From NCBI RefSeq assembly GCF_028453695.1, contig NC_135782.1, positions 3,038,001 through 3,102,000 of the forward strand: DNA of 64,000 nt, in the 5' to 3' direction. Source of the stretch: Augochlora pura. Its lineage: Eukaryota; Arthropoda; Insecta; Hymenoptera; Halictidae. How positions within the stretch are numbered: the first letter of the stretch is position 1; each line of letters opens with the position of its first letter. Below, piece after piece: positions 23,540-35,730 of the stretch. Made by a program: the position numbers and the translations under genes. The notes under the pieces are model-generated. The model was not told the origin of the DNA and searched no databases. It worked only from the letters and a program-made list of their open reading frames with translations.

Positions 23540-26500
23540 ACAGACAAAGTACATATCACGGTTGCACCATTGAAAAAACATACGCGCTTCGCGATTTTAA
23601 TTTAATCGACTAAGATGCTTCAATAAAATCCACCTTTGATTTAGCAATTTGCATAACGTTACACGGTGTTTATCCTAACGAAACATTGAGAACGGCGTGC
23701 AGTCGTACCAGCGAAATTCAAATAGAGGGAAAACCTTCGGCTCCTCCATTGGAATTTATCGCTGGTTAAACGAACCGGAAGGTATATCTCTTAGTCGGCT
23801 GTTTTGGGATTCCCTCCAGGTAATCTCGCGTCGCACGCATGGCCGGAAATGAATAACCGCGCAGAAAACCTACATAATTGTCATTACTGGCCCCGCCAAT
23901 TATTCGGCAAGCATCATCCGGAGCCATCTCACCCCATCCCCCATTTAGGGTTTGGGAACAGACGGGAAGCCGGTCCCCGCGTGTGCGTTTGCCGGTAACC
24001 CCACGCGAAAGACACGCCCCTGCGCTCTCGCAGGACACCGTGCTCGTTTGTGGAAAATATTTTCGTAGCAGGTGGCCATTATCATGGCACGGACAACGAT
24101 AAAATACTGCGCAGCTGGGCGACGTAACCGCGTAAGTAAATAATATGCGTGCGTACGTTGAATTTGTCAAAATATCGTAGAACGCGATACAATATTTATT
24201 TTACAATGCCGGGGCGACGTATCGCGGGATCGCGGGGATTTGTCAAGGGCTGCTTCAACTATTTGTTTGATCCCCTTGATCTGTTGTACGATTACCGGAC
24301 TGATTCAACAATATTATTTCATTTTAATTCATTTTTATCGGAGACATCTTATAGGGGATGCAAACTGTCCGACGTAAATTTAAGGAACATGAGATAAACT
24401 ATTATGGAATTTCTTTTTTAATAATTTTAATCAGGCAAGAATAGTATGATAACGCTAAACTAATTTTTATTAATTTTTATTTATTAACTATTAACTTTTA
24501 TTCCACGCTGCCAATGCGACGAGCTTCCACCTCGCACCTTTTCCATCCCAAAAGCGCAAAACGATATTTCTCGCGCACCCTTTCGAATGATTTCGGCGCG
24601 TTGTCCTTGTTTCCAAGACAGCCAGTAAAAACAGAAAAGAAGCGAAAACCTGGACAATTTATAGGCTACGTCCTCGTCCGGCACTCGACGCAGACTCTCG
24701 TATCATTGAACCGACGAACAGTTTACGCCGCGTTGTCTGGTCCCCGTACAACAATTTATCGTCGTCTGGCTCCCGCGCTCACGTGTCTGTGTTTTTTTTC
24801 GACCGTGTCGAAGAGTATCGGCACGAATTGAAATACTAGAAACACTTCCGGCCAGCATTTTCATCGGAGGCGAATCGCGCCGAGCGAAAAGAAAAACAGA
24901 GGAAGCACCGCGAACCAGCCGGAATTTCGTTCGAAAAAATTCTATTTCGACTTTTCGCCGGTTTTCGAACATCTGTTCGGCTATTAAAAAACGCCGGCTT
25001 GCGCGAAAAACCCTTCCTCCTACCCCTCGCGCTCTCCAACCCTTTTGCACTCCTATCCCTCCGCCTCCCTCGCCGTTGCCACCATTCCCCGTTGCCTCTC
25101 CCTCCGCCGCGTTGTTTTCGCGACAACGGAGATACAGGCGCGTCGCGATATTTTCCAAATATTTCGATAGCGCGATCCGGAATCAAAAATTGTCCACGGT
25201 TATTTTTCTATTGTTTGCGTTCTGTTTAATCAACGGCCGTTCCGCTTGTCACCGGGTTTTATTGCCATTTAGCACGATTCCCGAGCGACGCTTGTTTTTT
25301 TATTCCACGGCGAATTTGTTTCTGCGAAGTCGATCGGCTTTGCCGTAACAACCGGCCCGCAAATCTGCAAAGTACTCGTTCGAGCGTTTTCGCGTGCACT
25401 GTTTTACAGAGTCCGGTTATTTTCTTAACGCACCCAGCGTTTTTTCTTCCTTTAAATCAACTAAAATTCAACTCTCGAATCGAAAAGCGATCGCACTTTT
25501 ATTTTTAATTTTATTCTACTTCGCGCGTCTCTGTCTTTATTTATATAAAAATCAGAATATTTTCGAAAAACGTCCGCTCGCGGATTCGTTTCCGAATCAG
25601 CGGCACGCGCGCTTCCTCGAACGATGCATTTTCATCGCGTCGGCCACTGACCAATCAACTTTTGATGAGGAATTTTAAGAGGCAATTAACGCTGACTAAA
25701 CAACCGCCGGGCCGGAATTGTTTGCCTGATATCGCGCGGCTCGTTTGAATTGCAGATACACACCTCGGCGGCGCTGGCCAGCGCCGAGTGACATCGTAAT
25801 ATTCGTGTCGAACGAGTTAATCAATAGTAATAGAGGATGATATCCGTCCAGCGCGCCGCCGGTTATCTCGGCCCTGAACGGGAAAAGTATAGCAATATTG
25901 TTCCGAACGCCGCGACTCGGGAATTTCCTGTTAATTCGATCGCCGCTGCATTATTGGATTCGGTAATTCGAACAATAATAGCCGCCCTTCCTCCCTCGCG
26001 TAGCATTCCAGATACGTGTGTCGATGCTGATCGTCGATAGCGTTTAATAAGCGATCTGCTTTATCTAGGATCGCCGAGAGCGTTTCTGCGGGAGAGAAAT
26101 TGATAAAAGTCGTGGAAAGTACGGGAATAGGGTGAATTGAAAGCGAAATTAATTGTGCGAAGAATTCTATTGTGTTTTTAAAAAATAGTAAGAAGAAGAC
26201 TTCTCTTGTTTCATTTCTATAAGCTAAATTTTAATTTTATATACTAGCTTGATTTTTATAAGCTGATTAAATAATAACCAAGAATTTAATTTTAAATATA
26301 ACATACATTCTATTAAAATTTATTTTCTCGAATGTTTAAATTTTTATGGCGTCAATATATTATTTAAATATATGGCGTAGAAGTCAAAATTATGCCACTG
26401 TCTCGATATTTCTAACAGCAACTATAAACCCTGCAATCATACTAAATCCTATTAATTATTTAAAAATCGACCGACGTCTTTTCTTCGAAATAGTTTAAAG

Positions 26501-27200
26501 ACGACGCCAGTCCTCGCATAAATCGTCGTTTAGTTGTTCGCTGTTTCCGTACCGATGATCGCGCTGTTACGGACCTGACGGTACACGCGGAAACGACGCG
26601 GGTCAGAGTGCAAAGTTATGTTCCCGATCAGCTGGGCCGCCGTAAACCGCAACGCGTTCTCTGTTCCATCCCCTAATGCGGCTCGGTCATTAGTCATTAC
26701 TTAGGCCCGCGGTACGAATGATTAGAATGGGTTACTGGGCTACGATTTAGTGTCCCTCGAGAGACAGAGAGAGAGAGAGAGAGAAGGGGAGAGAGTATTC
26801 TCTTGCATCGATCGCAAGCGTCCATTGTTATGGAAAAATGAGGGAGCATCCCAACTCCACCTCTTTATGAACTCTAAAGTCCTCGCGACTGTCCCATGGG
26901 GTATCCATGGGGGTCCTGATGGGTATCATTAGTCACTGATATCATTTCTATTGTTAAGAGATGTTAGCTTGCCTGTTAAATGTTAGTTTATATATTGTTA
27001 AATGATGCTAGAATGATGCTATTCTAAGTTCACAAAATCTGCGATTTAATTTAAATATAAATCTAAGGCGTTTAAATAAATTCTTAGGTTAATAATAGAA
27101 CGATATATATTTATAAAATATATTTGTAAAACAATATATATTTATAAAACATACATATATATATAATATATGTTAAAATCGTTGGAGATTTTACTTGTAA
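23540..27200. other. Intronic DNA, no gene seen
   Basis: Mixed-composition unique DNA with a short (GA)n at 26766-26784. The CpG-rich stretch at 26560-26740 and the AT-rich stretch at 26150-26460 hold nothing I can assign. Confidence 0.5.
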
Positions 27201-27205
27201 TAAAT

Positions 27206-27398
27206 CCTGTATAATAAAAACCACTGACCAATAAGAAGCGAGCGCGGCTGCCGCTTTCATCCCTCGTCTCTCATTGGTCACCGATTTTTCCTTAATAACT
27301 CAGGAACGAAGCCTCGGAGAAAATTGTTGCAAAGGAAAAAGTTGCTCCAAATAATCCGAAGAATCTCTCCTTTCACTCTTCGAACACCCTGTATTATT
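27206..27398. mobile_element. Short interspersed repeat with CCAAT hairpin and ACACCCTGTAT end
   Basis: The segment is bracketed by CCTGTATAATA (27206-27216) and CCTGTATTATT (27388-27398). Inside is a hairpin of TGACCAAT-type arms (27225-27242 with 27263-27280, 15 of 18 positions pairing), which puts a CCAAT box on each strand. The right edge AACACCCTGTAT resembles the ends of common insect MITEs (TACAGGGTGT in reverse). From memory, similar CCAAT/GC-hairpin repeats occur widely in hymenopteran genomes; this was not checked here. It has no coding capacity. Confidence 0.5.
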
Positions 27399-27929
27399 GT
27401 TTTATGTAAAAATAATTATAGAACTGACACGATCCAATTACCGTCTCGACAATTCCGCCGGCAAATAGAAAAAGCGAATCGCGTCGCATCCGCAACAGCC
27501 CTTATAATTAGGTGCCGGCCGTGGCTCGATACATGGTCCGATTGAATTAGCGTTAATCCCCTTTGACTATCCAATTAATCGGTTCCTACGATTTGTCGAA
27601 TATTCGTAACCGCAATCACCGCCGGCTGCCCGTCGGATCCGAGGAATCATCGGAACGTGCGCCGCGCGCGGAAACTTAATCGATCTTGAATCAACGGATA
27701 TAACGCAGTCCTTTGATCAACACGCGCGGATAACGCAGTCATCGTTCGTTCGTTCGGTGTTACCCCCTGAGCGATGATTCGAGGCCCCGTCGTGCACCGG
27801 GGCCGGACACGACCGACTGTGATTAATTGAGATGTAATCACGCGGTTACTCGAGGCGTAAGATTGCGTTCGGTTCGTAACGGCACGTAAACGCAATATGC
27901 GTACGGCAATAATGCGATTTAGACGGCGG

Positions 27930-27956
<27 letters not shown>
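27930..27956. repeat. (CT)n microsatellite
   Basis: Pure CT run of about 27 bases. Confidence 0.9.
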
Positions 27957-27963
<7 letters not shown>

Positions 27964-29779
27964 GCGTCGAAGCGGAGTCGCCGGTAATCAGCCGACAATA
28001 GAGCGGATGGAGTGCTATTATTTACAGAACCGTGAACACGGATTCTATCGCGATGCAATCGGTTACAGTTCGATTTATTGACTTCGAATGGTAATTGAAA
28101 AGTACGATAAAGTGTGCGCTGATCCGCGATAGAACGTCGATAATGAACGCGTTTTGTCTTGTTGGATACATTAATTTGTGGTTAATTGGTAGTATTGTCT
28201 ATATTGTGAATCTATTTTTATTTATTCATTTTTATTCATTTCTATTTATTATATTTATTATATTCATTTATCTTTATCTTTATTTCCTGTTATCAGTAAT
28301 TTTATCTTTATCCAGTATAAAAAAATTAGATCTGAAAAAATAAAGAAAAACTATAGTCCGTGTTTCACACAGGTATACTCTGCTTTGTAACGAAAAGCAC
28401 GATAATTTCAGGCAGATAATTAATTATTAATGCACACGTTAGGCAATTGTTTTAAATGGCACGGAAGAATTGCGCGTCTCGTTGAAACAAAAATATGACG
28501 TCCTATTTAAAAAGCGCCAAGTTCACGTTCGAACGAACTTGAAAATATTATGAACTAATAATTTTTATTTACACCGTCGCAAGCTACCCAGAAATAATAG
28601 AAAAAGGTGCATGAAAACTTTTCGCATTATTCACGGTTTCGCACAACGGCTTGCTGCGCGAGTAAATAGATCGCAGGGTGATTCGATAAGAACTAGCGTA
28701 CCTAACCTAATACGACGACGCCCGTGAACCGTATTAAAACGCTTTGAACGATGATCATCTTAATCTTATATTTTTAGTGTTTCCGGTGTGCCTTGGGCTT
28801 TGGATGACGACGCTGCGGTCGAAGCGCTAATACTGTGATTATGGTATATTTTTTTCATGGCGTTGCTTATACATTTTTTTAAGCGTGGAATTATGGCGTG
28901 ACACGTTAATAATGTAATTATGATTTTAGTTTTTAATTAGGCTGAATGTCTCGCGCGAAATCAAACAACCGATTAAACCGCGAAAATACGCGATCAACAG
29001 TTCACAGGTAGGGGCAATTGAGGTTAAGTTTAATTAAAATTCGCGGCGAGTGGATCTAATTAAATCTTAGGGCGGCAGGGCGGTTCGTTTCAACAGCATT
29101 TTTGCCAGATTACGCGGACCGCGTCTCTTTCCCACCGTGGAAAAAGAAAAAAACAATTTCGCCTGTCCAAACACCGTGGCCCGGCCGTGGAAAAGTACAA
29201 GCGAAGGCGCCTGCGTGCGAACCGGCTCCGATAGTAAATTTTATCCGCGGGCCCCCGGTCGCCGCAATGTTAAAACTCTGCCGGCGACAAATGAAAGTAA
29301 AGTTTATGCAACGATAACGATCGTCCTCCGTACTTAAATACGCGTGAATTTCCACGGTTTTCCCCGAGTAATCCTTGGAAAGCGGTTTTACGACGTTTTT
29401 ACTGTCCCGCGCGGCGTCGCGGCAACCCTCGTCACGAGAGATACCTGCGCCTCGCCGTTGGCCGGGGGGGTTGAAAACTGCGAGAGTACATTTTAAAATT
29501 ATCAAGCGCAGCCACGCGAGAACACTCGCGCGCGCGCGGAGCATCGTCGACGACGATTGAAAACGTTAACGTCCGCAACCCCCTGCGGGGAACTTGTGAC
29601 GCTAATCGATACTTATAACCGAGGAGCCAATGATTGATAACAAAAAATCGGACAAGAAGAAATGCAATCTTCCCGATAATACCAGACGTTCCTCGATGGC
29701 CCTGTTCCCGCCCTCGACGGCCTCGTTCCCCCGATTGTTTTTCATCGTATTAATGATCGATATCGCAACGAGACACGGC

Positions 29780-29806
29780 TCGTCGTCGTCGTCGTCGTCG
29801 TCGTCG
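29780..29806. repeat. (TCG)n microsatellite
   Basis: Nine TCG triplets. The GC-rich trinucleotide would encode poly-Ser, poly-Arg or poly-Val depending on frame, but no gene context supports translation. Confidence 0.9.
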
Positions 29807-29985
29807 AGGCGACGTCGTACCTTTAGACTGCTCGCGACGTCGCGGCGCCATGAAATCCGGAGGGTAGCGTCCCTTCGTTTCGTTCTTTCGACTTCTAGCT
29901 TCCTCCCTCACCCTTTCTCTCTCTCTCTCTCTCCCTACCTCTCTTCTTGTATCCCTTTCTGTTGCTCTCTCTCTTCTCGTATATA

Positions 29986-30195
29986 CAGTCAGTCCCACAA
30001 GTATTCGTATTGTATTGCTTACAAGAGAAATCTGTTGAAATCAAGGGACGCGTGTAAAATTTTGCAATCAACTTTTTATTATCTAATTTAATATTTTCGG
30101 ATTTAATATTTTGGAATTAAATAATGTACAACCAACTGTAGAGCACGACGGAGGGCCCGCGATAGTGTGGGAGTGAATACTTGTGGGATTGACTG
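29986..30195. mobile_element. Tc1/mariner-type MITE with TA target duplication
   Basis: A 210-bp element with terminal inverted repeats of 21 bp, 20 of 21 matching: CAGTCA[G/A]TCCCACAAG and onward on the left (29986-30006), with its complement at 30175-30195. It is flanked on both sides by TA (29984-29985 and 30196-30197), the target duplication of Tc1/mariner elements, and CAGT ends are typical of Tc1-like transposons. The interior is AT-rich without a transposase, so it is non-autonomous. CT-rich microsatellite sequence abuts both ends, suggesting insertion into or beside a (CT)n tract. Confidence 0.85.
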
Positions 30196-30199
30196 TATG

Positions 30200-30220
30200 T
30201 CTCTCTCTCTCTCTCTCTCT
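30200..30220. repeat. (CT)n microsatellite next to MITE
   Basis: Dinucleotide run of about 21 bases starting within 5 bases of the right end of the MITE. Similar interrupted CT runs lie just left of the element (about 29910-29980). Confidence 0.9.
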
Positions 30221-30774
30221 TTTCGTAATACATGTATCTCTCTCCCTGTATTTCTCCGTCTCGCTCGCTTCTCGGTTCAACCCCTACGCTCCGCGCCATT
30301 CTTCATCCCCGACGCCTTTGAATTTACTTCTATCGCCCACGGTGCTCTCGCTCGCCTCGTGTATTGATATATCGCCGTCCTGATTCGTGTTACAACGCGG
30401 GTCATTGGATGAGGGAACGAAAAACCCGTTTCGATAAATTTAATCCCTGTCGGTCGCGTCTACGAACCCAGCCCTCCTCCTGCGCCGAGTTTCTCCACGC
30501 GTGCTAGCGAAATTTCTTTCGGTATAGAAAACACCGGCGAAGAAGCAACTCAGGGAAAAGTTGCTCGTACACTGTCGGCCATTAGCGATTCAACACGTAG
30601 AAACTTATCGAGAGTATTTATCAACCCTGACGCAAGAAAGGGTGGGTTTGTTGCAGTTATTTTTATTTAAGTTTTATTTTCGTTTCGATAATGTTCTTTT
30701 ATTTATTTTTTCTATGCAACCCTTATCTATGCAACTTTATTAACCCTTAACATGTTCTATGTAATCCTAATTTT

Positions 30775-30995
30775 GTAGGGAGCTGGAATATTGGGGTTAA
30801 TATGAGGATTAATATTAGAGTTAGTATTAGTAATAATAGGGTTAATATTACAAATATTACGATTAATACTAGCATTAATTTAAGGGTTGATATACGATTT
30901 AATATTCGAGCTACCAACAGGGTTACTTTTACCAATAACAAAGTTACTATTCGTCTTAATATTACTAACAATGGACGAAATATAAAAGTCAACGT
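30775..30995. repeat. Degenerate TTAATATTA repeat
   Basis: Alternating GGGTTAATATTA, GATTAATATTAG and ACTAATATTA units of about 9-12 bp. Asn/Ile- and Leu/Ile-rich ORFs on both strands are by-products. Confidence 0.75.
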
Positions 30996-32229
30996 TACTA
31001 ACAAAGTACCATCAACAGTTTCACCCGACTCGCATATTTCGCGAAGCAGCAGAAGCTCGAACGCGTGCCGTCGAAATTTGCAAAGGAAATTAGTGTTCGG
31101 GCTCAGGTCTCCTCTCCTCTCCAAGGCTAATCGAGTTACGAAAAAAAATTTGTATGTCAAAGTGGGGTAACGAGGTTACCGTAGGGCGTAGGAAGACCAG
31201 GACGACCCGGCGAAAAAGCGATGATCATTTATGCAGATTCGCATGATGCGCGCCGTTAGCATCGATTCATCGGCGATCTAACCCTCGCGATCCGCTCGCG
31301 GAACAACAAAGAACGCCGTCGAAACTGGCCCGGCCCCCCGAAACGGCTAGCCACCCTCCTGACCCATCATCCGGCGATGAATGCGCGGGGCGACCGAACC
31401 CCTTCCCCCCTCCCTCGTCGCAAACCGACCGCCGTAATCCTTTCAAAACAGATCCCGAAGCCCGGGCTGATGGAAATTATGCGGCGCTCACGCACCGTCG
31501 TCGAAATTTGAATTTCAACGTGGGAACGCGGTGTCCGTGTCGCGGCGCTGCTCGCCGCTGTTTGTCGCAGACGCTCCGTAAACTTGTTACTCGGATTCAT
31601 TTCGCCGGGATAGCAGAAATTATGCAGGGGGAGGTAAGTCTGCGACAGGTGAGAAGCGGAAACGATCTTCGCGGTGGAAATCGATGCTTTGGCAAACCGA
31701 TGCCGCGAATTTTGCGGGGAAAGGAATTGGGGGTGGTACTTTGGGCGCAATAAAAATTGGCCGTATTTGTTGCAGAAAATATAAACGAAAAATATGTATC
31801 GACGTTCCTAAATTCTTAATATAATATAACGTATATGATATAAAGTAGTAGGGTGATCTTAGGGTGACCTTAGGATGACATTCAGTCCCGACATCGTCTG
31901 TCGGCATCGTTCGGTCAATACCGGACCTCTTTATGTGCTTAAGGTCGTCAAGATGTTTAGGAAATAAGGATTCCGGGAAAAGTGAAGTCAAATCAGATTG
32001 ATTGACAAGGGGAGCCGCCCGCGTTCGGTGGTAGTTGGAGGGAGAGGGTCCTGATGAAATTTCGAGGGGTGGAATCGAGGATGCAGGAGGGATGAAGGGA
32101 AATTCAATGACGACCGTATGTTGCGCATTGGATCCAAACATTTCTTGTGTTTTCCTGTCTACTCGCTGGCAAATAAAACTTCCTCTGTAGAAATATACCA
32201 ATTTTTCGCGAAAAACCTTTTCCTAAATA

Positions 32230-32485
32230 ATTTATATGTCTATATGTTGATAAAATAAATACAGAGATTTTTAGATCATAAAATAGATTTCTATATTTAC
32301 AAATTAATAAAATAAATATATAAATCCACAGATTAATGAAAAAAAATGTTTAGATTTTCACCACAACAAATTAATAAAATAAATATAAATAACAGCTTAA
32401 TAAAACATATATATATATAGATAACAGATTAACGAAACATGTGTATCATATAGTCTAATAAAATAAATATAAAAGGAACGCTGAC
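32230..32485. repeat. Degenerate TTAATAAAATAAATATAAAT repeat
   Basis: Six or more diverged copies of TTAATAAAATAAATA spaced about 36-45 bp, including a short (TA)n near 32408-32420. Confidence 0.7.
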
Positions 32486-32987
32486 GGTCGATAAATTGCA
32501 GATCCTGCAACTATAGTCGTTTCTTGGTCTCGTATGTGTGCGCTAGAGGGTGGAAGTGTGCTAAAGGGGGCTAGTTTATTTGATAGCGAGCCACGGTGAG
32601 TACAGGGAAGGGCGCAGAGGAGAGAGAGAAAGCTCTGAGAATGTTTATGGCATGTTTATACGGCGACTCGAATGTTTTCCAGTTTCTTTCGTCCAAAACG
32701 CTTCCACCAAAGCACGAAGATCGCCATTTTCTAAAATTCCCCATCGAGAAGAAATACACCATCGAGTGTCCTTTACATTTTTCTGATTTTCGACACGTAC
32801 TCGATATATAAACTGTCACCATTTCGCGAAAAAAAATGATAAAACAATGAAACTGCACTCGTTTTAAAGCTTGAAACTTCTACTTTTATGCCATTTAATT
32901 CATTTTATTCTGACATATTTTTGTATAATGCTACAGGTGCGAATATGGTGGCATGCGCTACCTTGAAGGTGTTGCGAATTGAATTGT

Positions 32988-33295
32988 TCGTCAAATCGTT
33001 CAAAAATTTTTCTCGACGTTGATCTTTACGTAGATTTGAAGCGTGAAGCTTCCTCTTTACAGCAACGTATCAAAAATTGATGTACGATTTTTTTTAGTAA
33101 CTTTATCGAATAAAATAGTCGCTGCCTATTTTACAGTAATATGAAGCGCGACCGAACTTGCCCCTCTTTACCGTCTCGTAAAACGAGTAAAAAAAATCGT
33201 ACACCAATTTTCGATACGTCATTTTAAAGAGGAAGCTTCAATCTTTAAATCTGTGGTGAATTCGTTAAAAATAAAAATTTTTTAACGTTTCTGCA
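32988..33295. mobile_element. Foldback MITE-like element, second family
   Basis: The left arm (about 32988-33105) carries GAAGCTTCCTCTTTA, CAACGTATCAAAAATT and GTACGATTTTTTTTA. The right arm (about 33185-33295) carries the inverted complement: AAAAAATCGTACACC, AATTTTCGATACGT and TAAAGAGGAAGCTTC. The spacer is about 80 bp. No ORF. It is distinct in sequence from the 18575/23041 family but similar in design. Confidence 0.7.
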
Positions 33296-33299
33296 GACG

Positions 33300-35340
33300 T
33301 TCAAATTTGCACCATTTTCACGCAAGCGACGAGAAAAATTCAAGCTATAAAATAAGTTTAATCGCCGCGCAATTTGTTTCAACGAGCATATAAATCGTGC
33401 TGTCGCGAGACGTTGAAAATTTAGCGTACGACTTTCGGGAGCCATGTGGAAAACCCGTTCGCCGGAAGAAGGAACCCGGTCTAATCATAATTTACGCGTA
33501 CCCGTAGGATCGAAGTAATTATACCGCGAGACGGTCTCCTTGCATTTAGGATAATTATTCCATGCATATTTTAACAATTCGGCGTCTGGGCCCGTTCGAA
33601 TCGTCATAACAGAAACTTATTGTATTGCAAATGTACGTTGTGACCGCGGCGGGCGATGAACGCAATTAAACCGGAATAATAATCGGCCGAGACGGAAAAT
33701 GATATGTAATTCTATTTCGTCGCTGCGGAGCCACGCACCATATTCCTTGTATTGAATTCCCTTTGCCGACGTCCCCGCCCCCGCCCCCACCCTCCGTGCC
33801 CTTGTACACTTTCCATCATGGTTTTATTAACTGTCGACGCAATTTGTTACCTTCAACCCCGTTCTTAACGCGGCGTCCCGCCCCCTCTTGATCGCGAAGT
33901 TGCGTGAATATGAAATCGAGAGGGTATACCTCGAATAATAATCCACGAAATAAGGGAAACCGAAATTAGGTGTTGCCGAATTGTTCGCGGGGCTTTCGCA
34001 CGTGTTCGGCAATTTATTGCAATGCAGTTGTTATTGTTGTTCTATTTTTTAGTGTCACTATTCTCTTTTTTCCTTCTCCTCGTGAACGCCTTTGCCAAGT
34101 ACAATATAATCACATATTCTCGTATTCAGACATAACCTTTAGTATATTAATCTCCGCGTAATTTCCTGTCACATTTCTCATCGAAGTCTATATTTAAAAA
34201 ATAGCTGAAAGCGTCACCGTGGCATTAATCACAAGACTGACTTTCATGAGAATAAAATGGCACCTTGTTATATAAAATAAAAATATTACAAGGGTTAAAT
34301 TACTGAAATATTATAAATGAAAGATTATGATCAGAAAATTTATATTATAGTCAGAAAAATAGTTATAAATTTAAACTTAAGATGTCAGAGGTTTAAATTG
34401 CTGAGAAATGGCAGAGGGTTTAAATTATTGAAAAATCTCAGAAAATTCAATTAAATTATTTATCTACAGATTTGCTTCGCCGTTGGAGTGTTGAGATCTG
34501 TGATTGAACTTGTACCTCCAGCTGTCTAATCGCAGTGCTCTTTTTCGCGTAGACGCGGGGCCGGGAATTATTCCGAAGGAATTACCGCTGGTTTTGTCGG
34601 GGGTTGGTCGTCAGACGCGGGAGAGGACCGTCTGCCAGGGATCGTCTGAAACGTATTAATCTTTTCGTCGGGCGACGGGCAGCGCGGCAGGATCGATGGC
34701 TGAAACCCCCGTGACACCGGCGGAAATCTGTGAACTCGCGTGTGTCCCATAGAAAGCGAGAGAAAAAGGCAGATAGATAGAGACAAGGAAAAAGAGAAAG
34801 ATAGCCAGATATAGAGAGAAATAAAGAGAGAGAGAGAGAATGTGTACACCAATACATTTGACCATTACGTTCGCCTCATTTTTTCGCGGCGTCGATCGTC
34901 GTTTCTCATCGCCGCGTGGCGGAGACTTTCGCGCGTGTTACGCGCCGCGGTAAGGTCATCAATAAGGCTTTCCACTGTCTCACATAAATATCCGAGGATT
35001 AACATATATGTTCGCCGGCCTTCACCGGCCGACCAGCTCGAATTCAACGTCCTCCCGATCTTGCACATTTTCATGCTAATTCGTTCCCCGCCGAACGACG
35101 CCGACGCGCCCGGAGTTTAAGATCCGTTCCGATCCCTGACGCATTAAAACTTTTACTAGACGTCGCGTTGCGCGACGGGATCTCTTTCGGATTCCAGCCT
35201 TCCTTATTTATCGGACGTAATATCCGAGTGTAATTCGCGGAGATTAATCTCGCCGAAGGATCTTCCGAATGGGGTAGCGGGTAAAACGTCGCCGTCGCTC
35301 GAGGAGACTGTTTCAGCGACTTGGCTCGCGGACATCGAGA
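33300..35340. other. Intronic DNA, no gene seen
   Basis: Mostly unique. A degenerate GTTTAAATT repeat at 34385-34450 and the purine-rich stretch at 34750-34840 are the only structures seen. Confidence 0.5.
34822..34840. repeat. (GA)n microsatellite in purine-rich stretch
   Basis: AGAGAGAGAGAGAGAG run at the end of a plus-strand purine-rich stretch (34752-34840) containing GATA-like AGATAGATAG units. Confidence 0.8.
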
Positions 35341-35344
35341 TTCT

Positions 35345-35730
35345 ACCCTTTGGAGCAATTTGAAAGTTGTTGGAAATTCGCCCAAAGTCCAAAAATGAGC
35401 CCCAGACAGCCCAATACTCCCGAAAAGTTGCTTCCAAAAATCATAAAAAAATCCCAGGCCGTCTCACGGGAATGTACCTTCCGGAGTCTTAAAGTAGACA
35501 CTTTCTGCTTCAATTTGGGGTACCTAAAGTCCAAATTGCTCCACGGAAAAGTATTTGAAATCTCGCCAAGAGTCCAAAAATGAGCCCCAGACGGCCTAAT
35601 ACCCCCGATGATTTGATTCAAAAAATCATAAAAAAATCCCAGACCGTTTTACAGGAATGTACCTTCCGGGATCGTAAAGTAGACACTTTCTGCTTCAATT
35701 TGAGGTACCTGGAGTTCAAATTTGAACTTT
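35345..35730. repeat. 185-bp tandem duplication
   Basis: Two diverged copies with an exact 185-bp offset: GTCCAAAAATGAGCCCCAGAC begins at 35387 and 35572, and AAAGTAGACACTTTCTGCTT at 35491 and 35676. Both copies are partly open on both strands, so short peptides such as NTFCFNL-like strings repeat, but 185 is not a multiple of three and no gene is implied. It could be a satellite monomer pair or a piece of a longer interspersed repeat. Confidence 0.85.
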
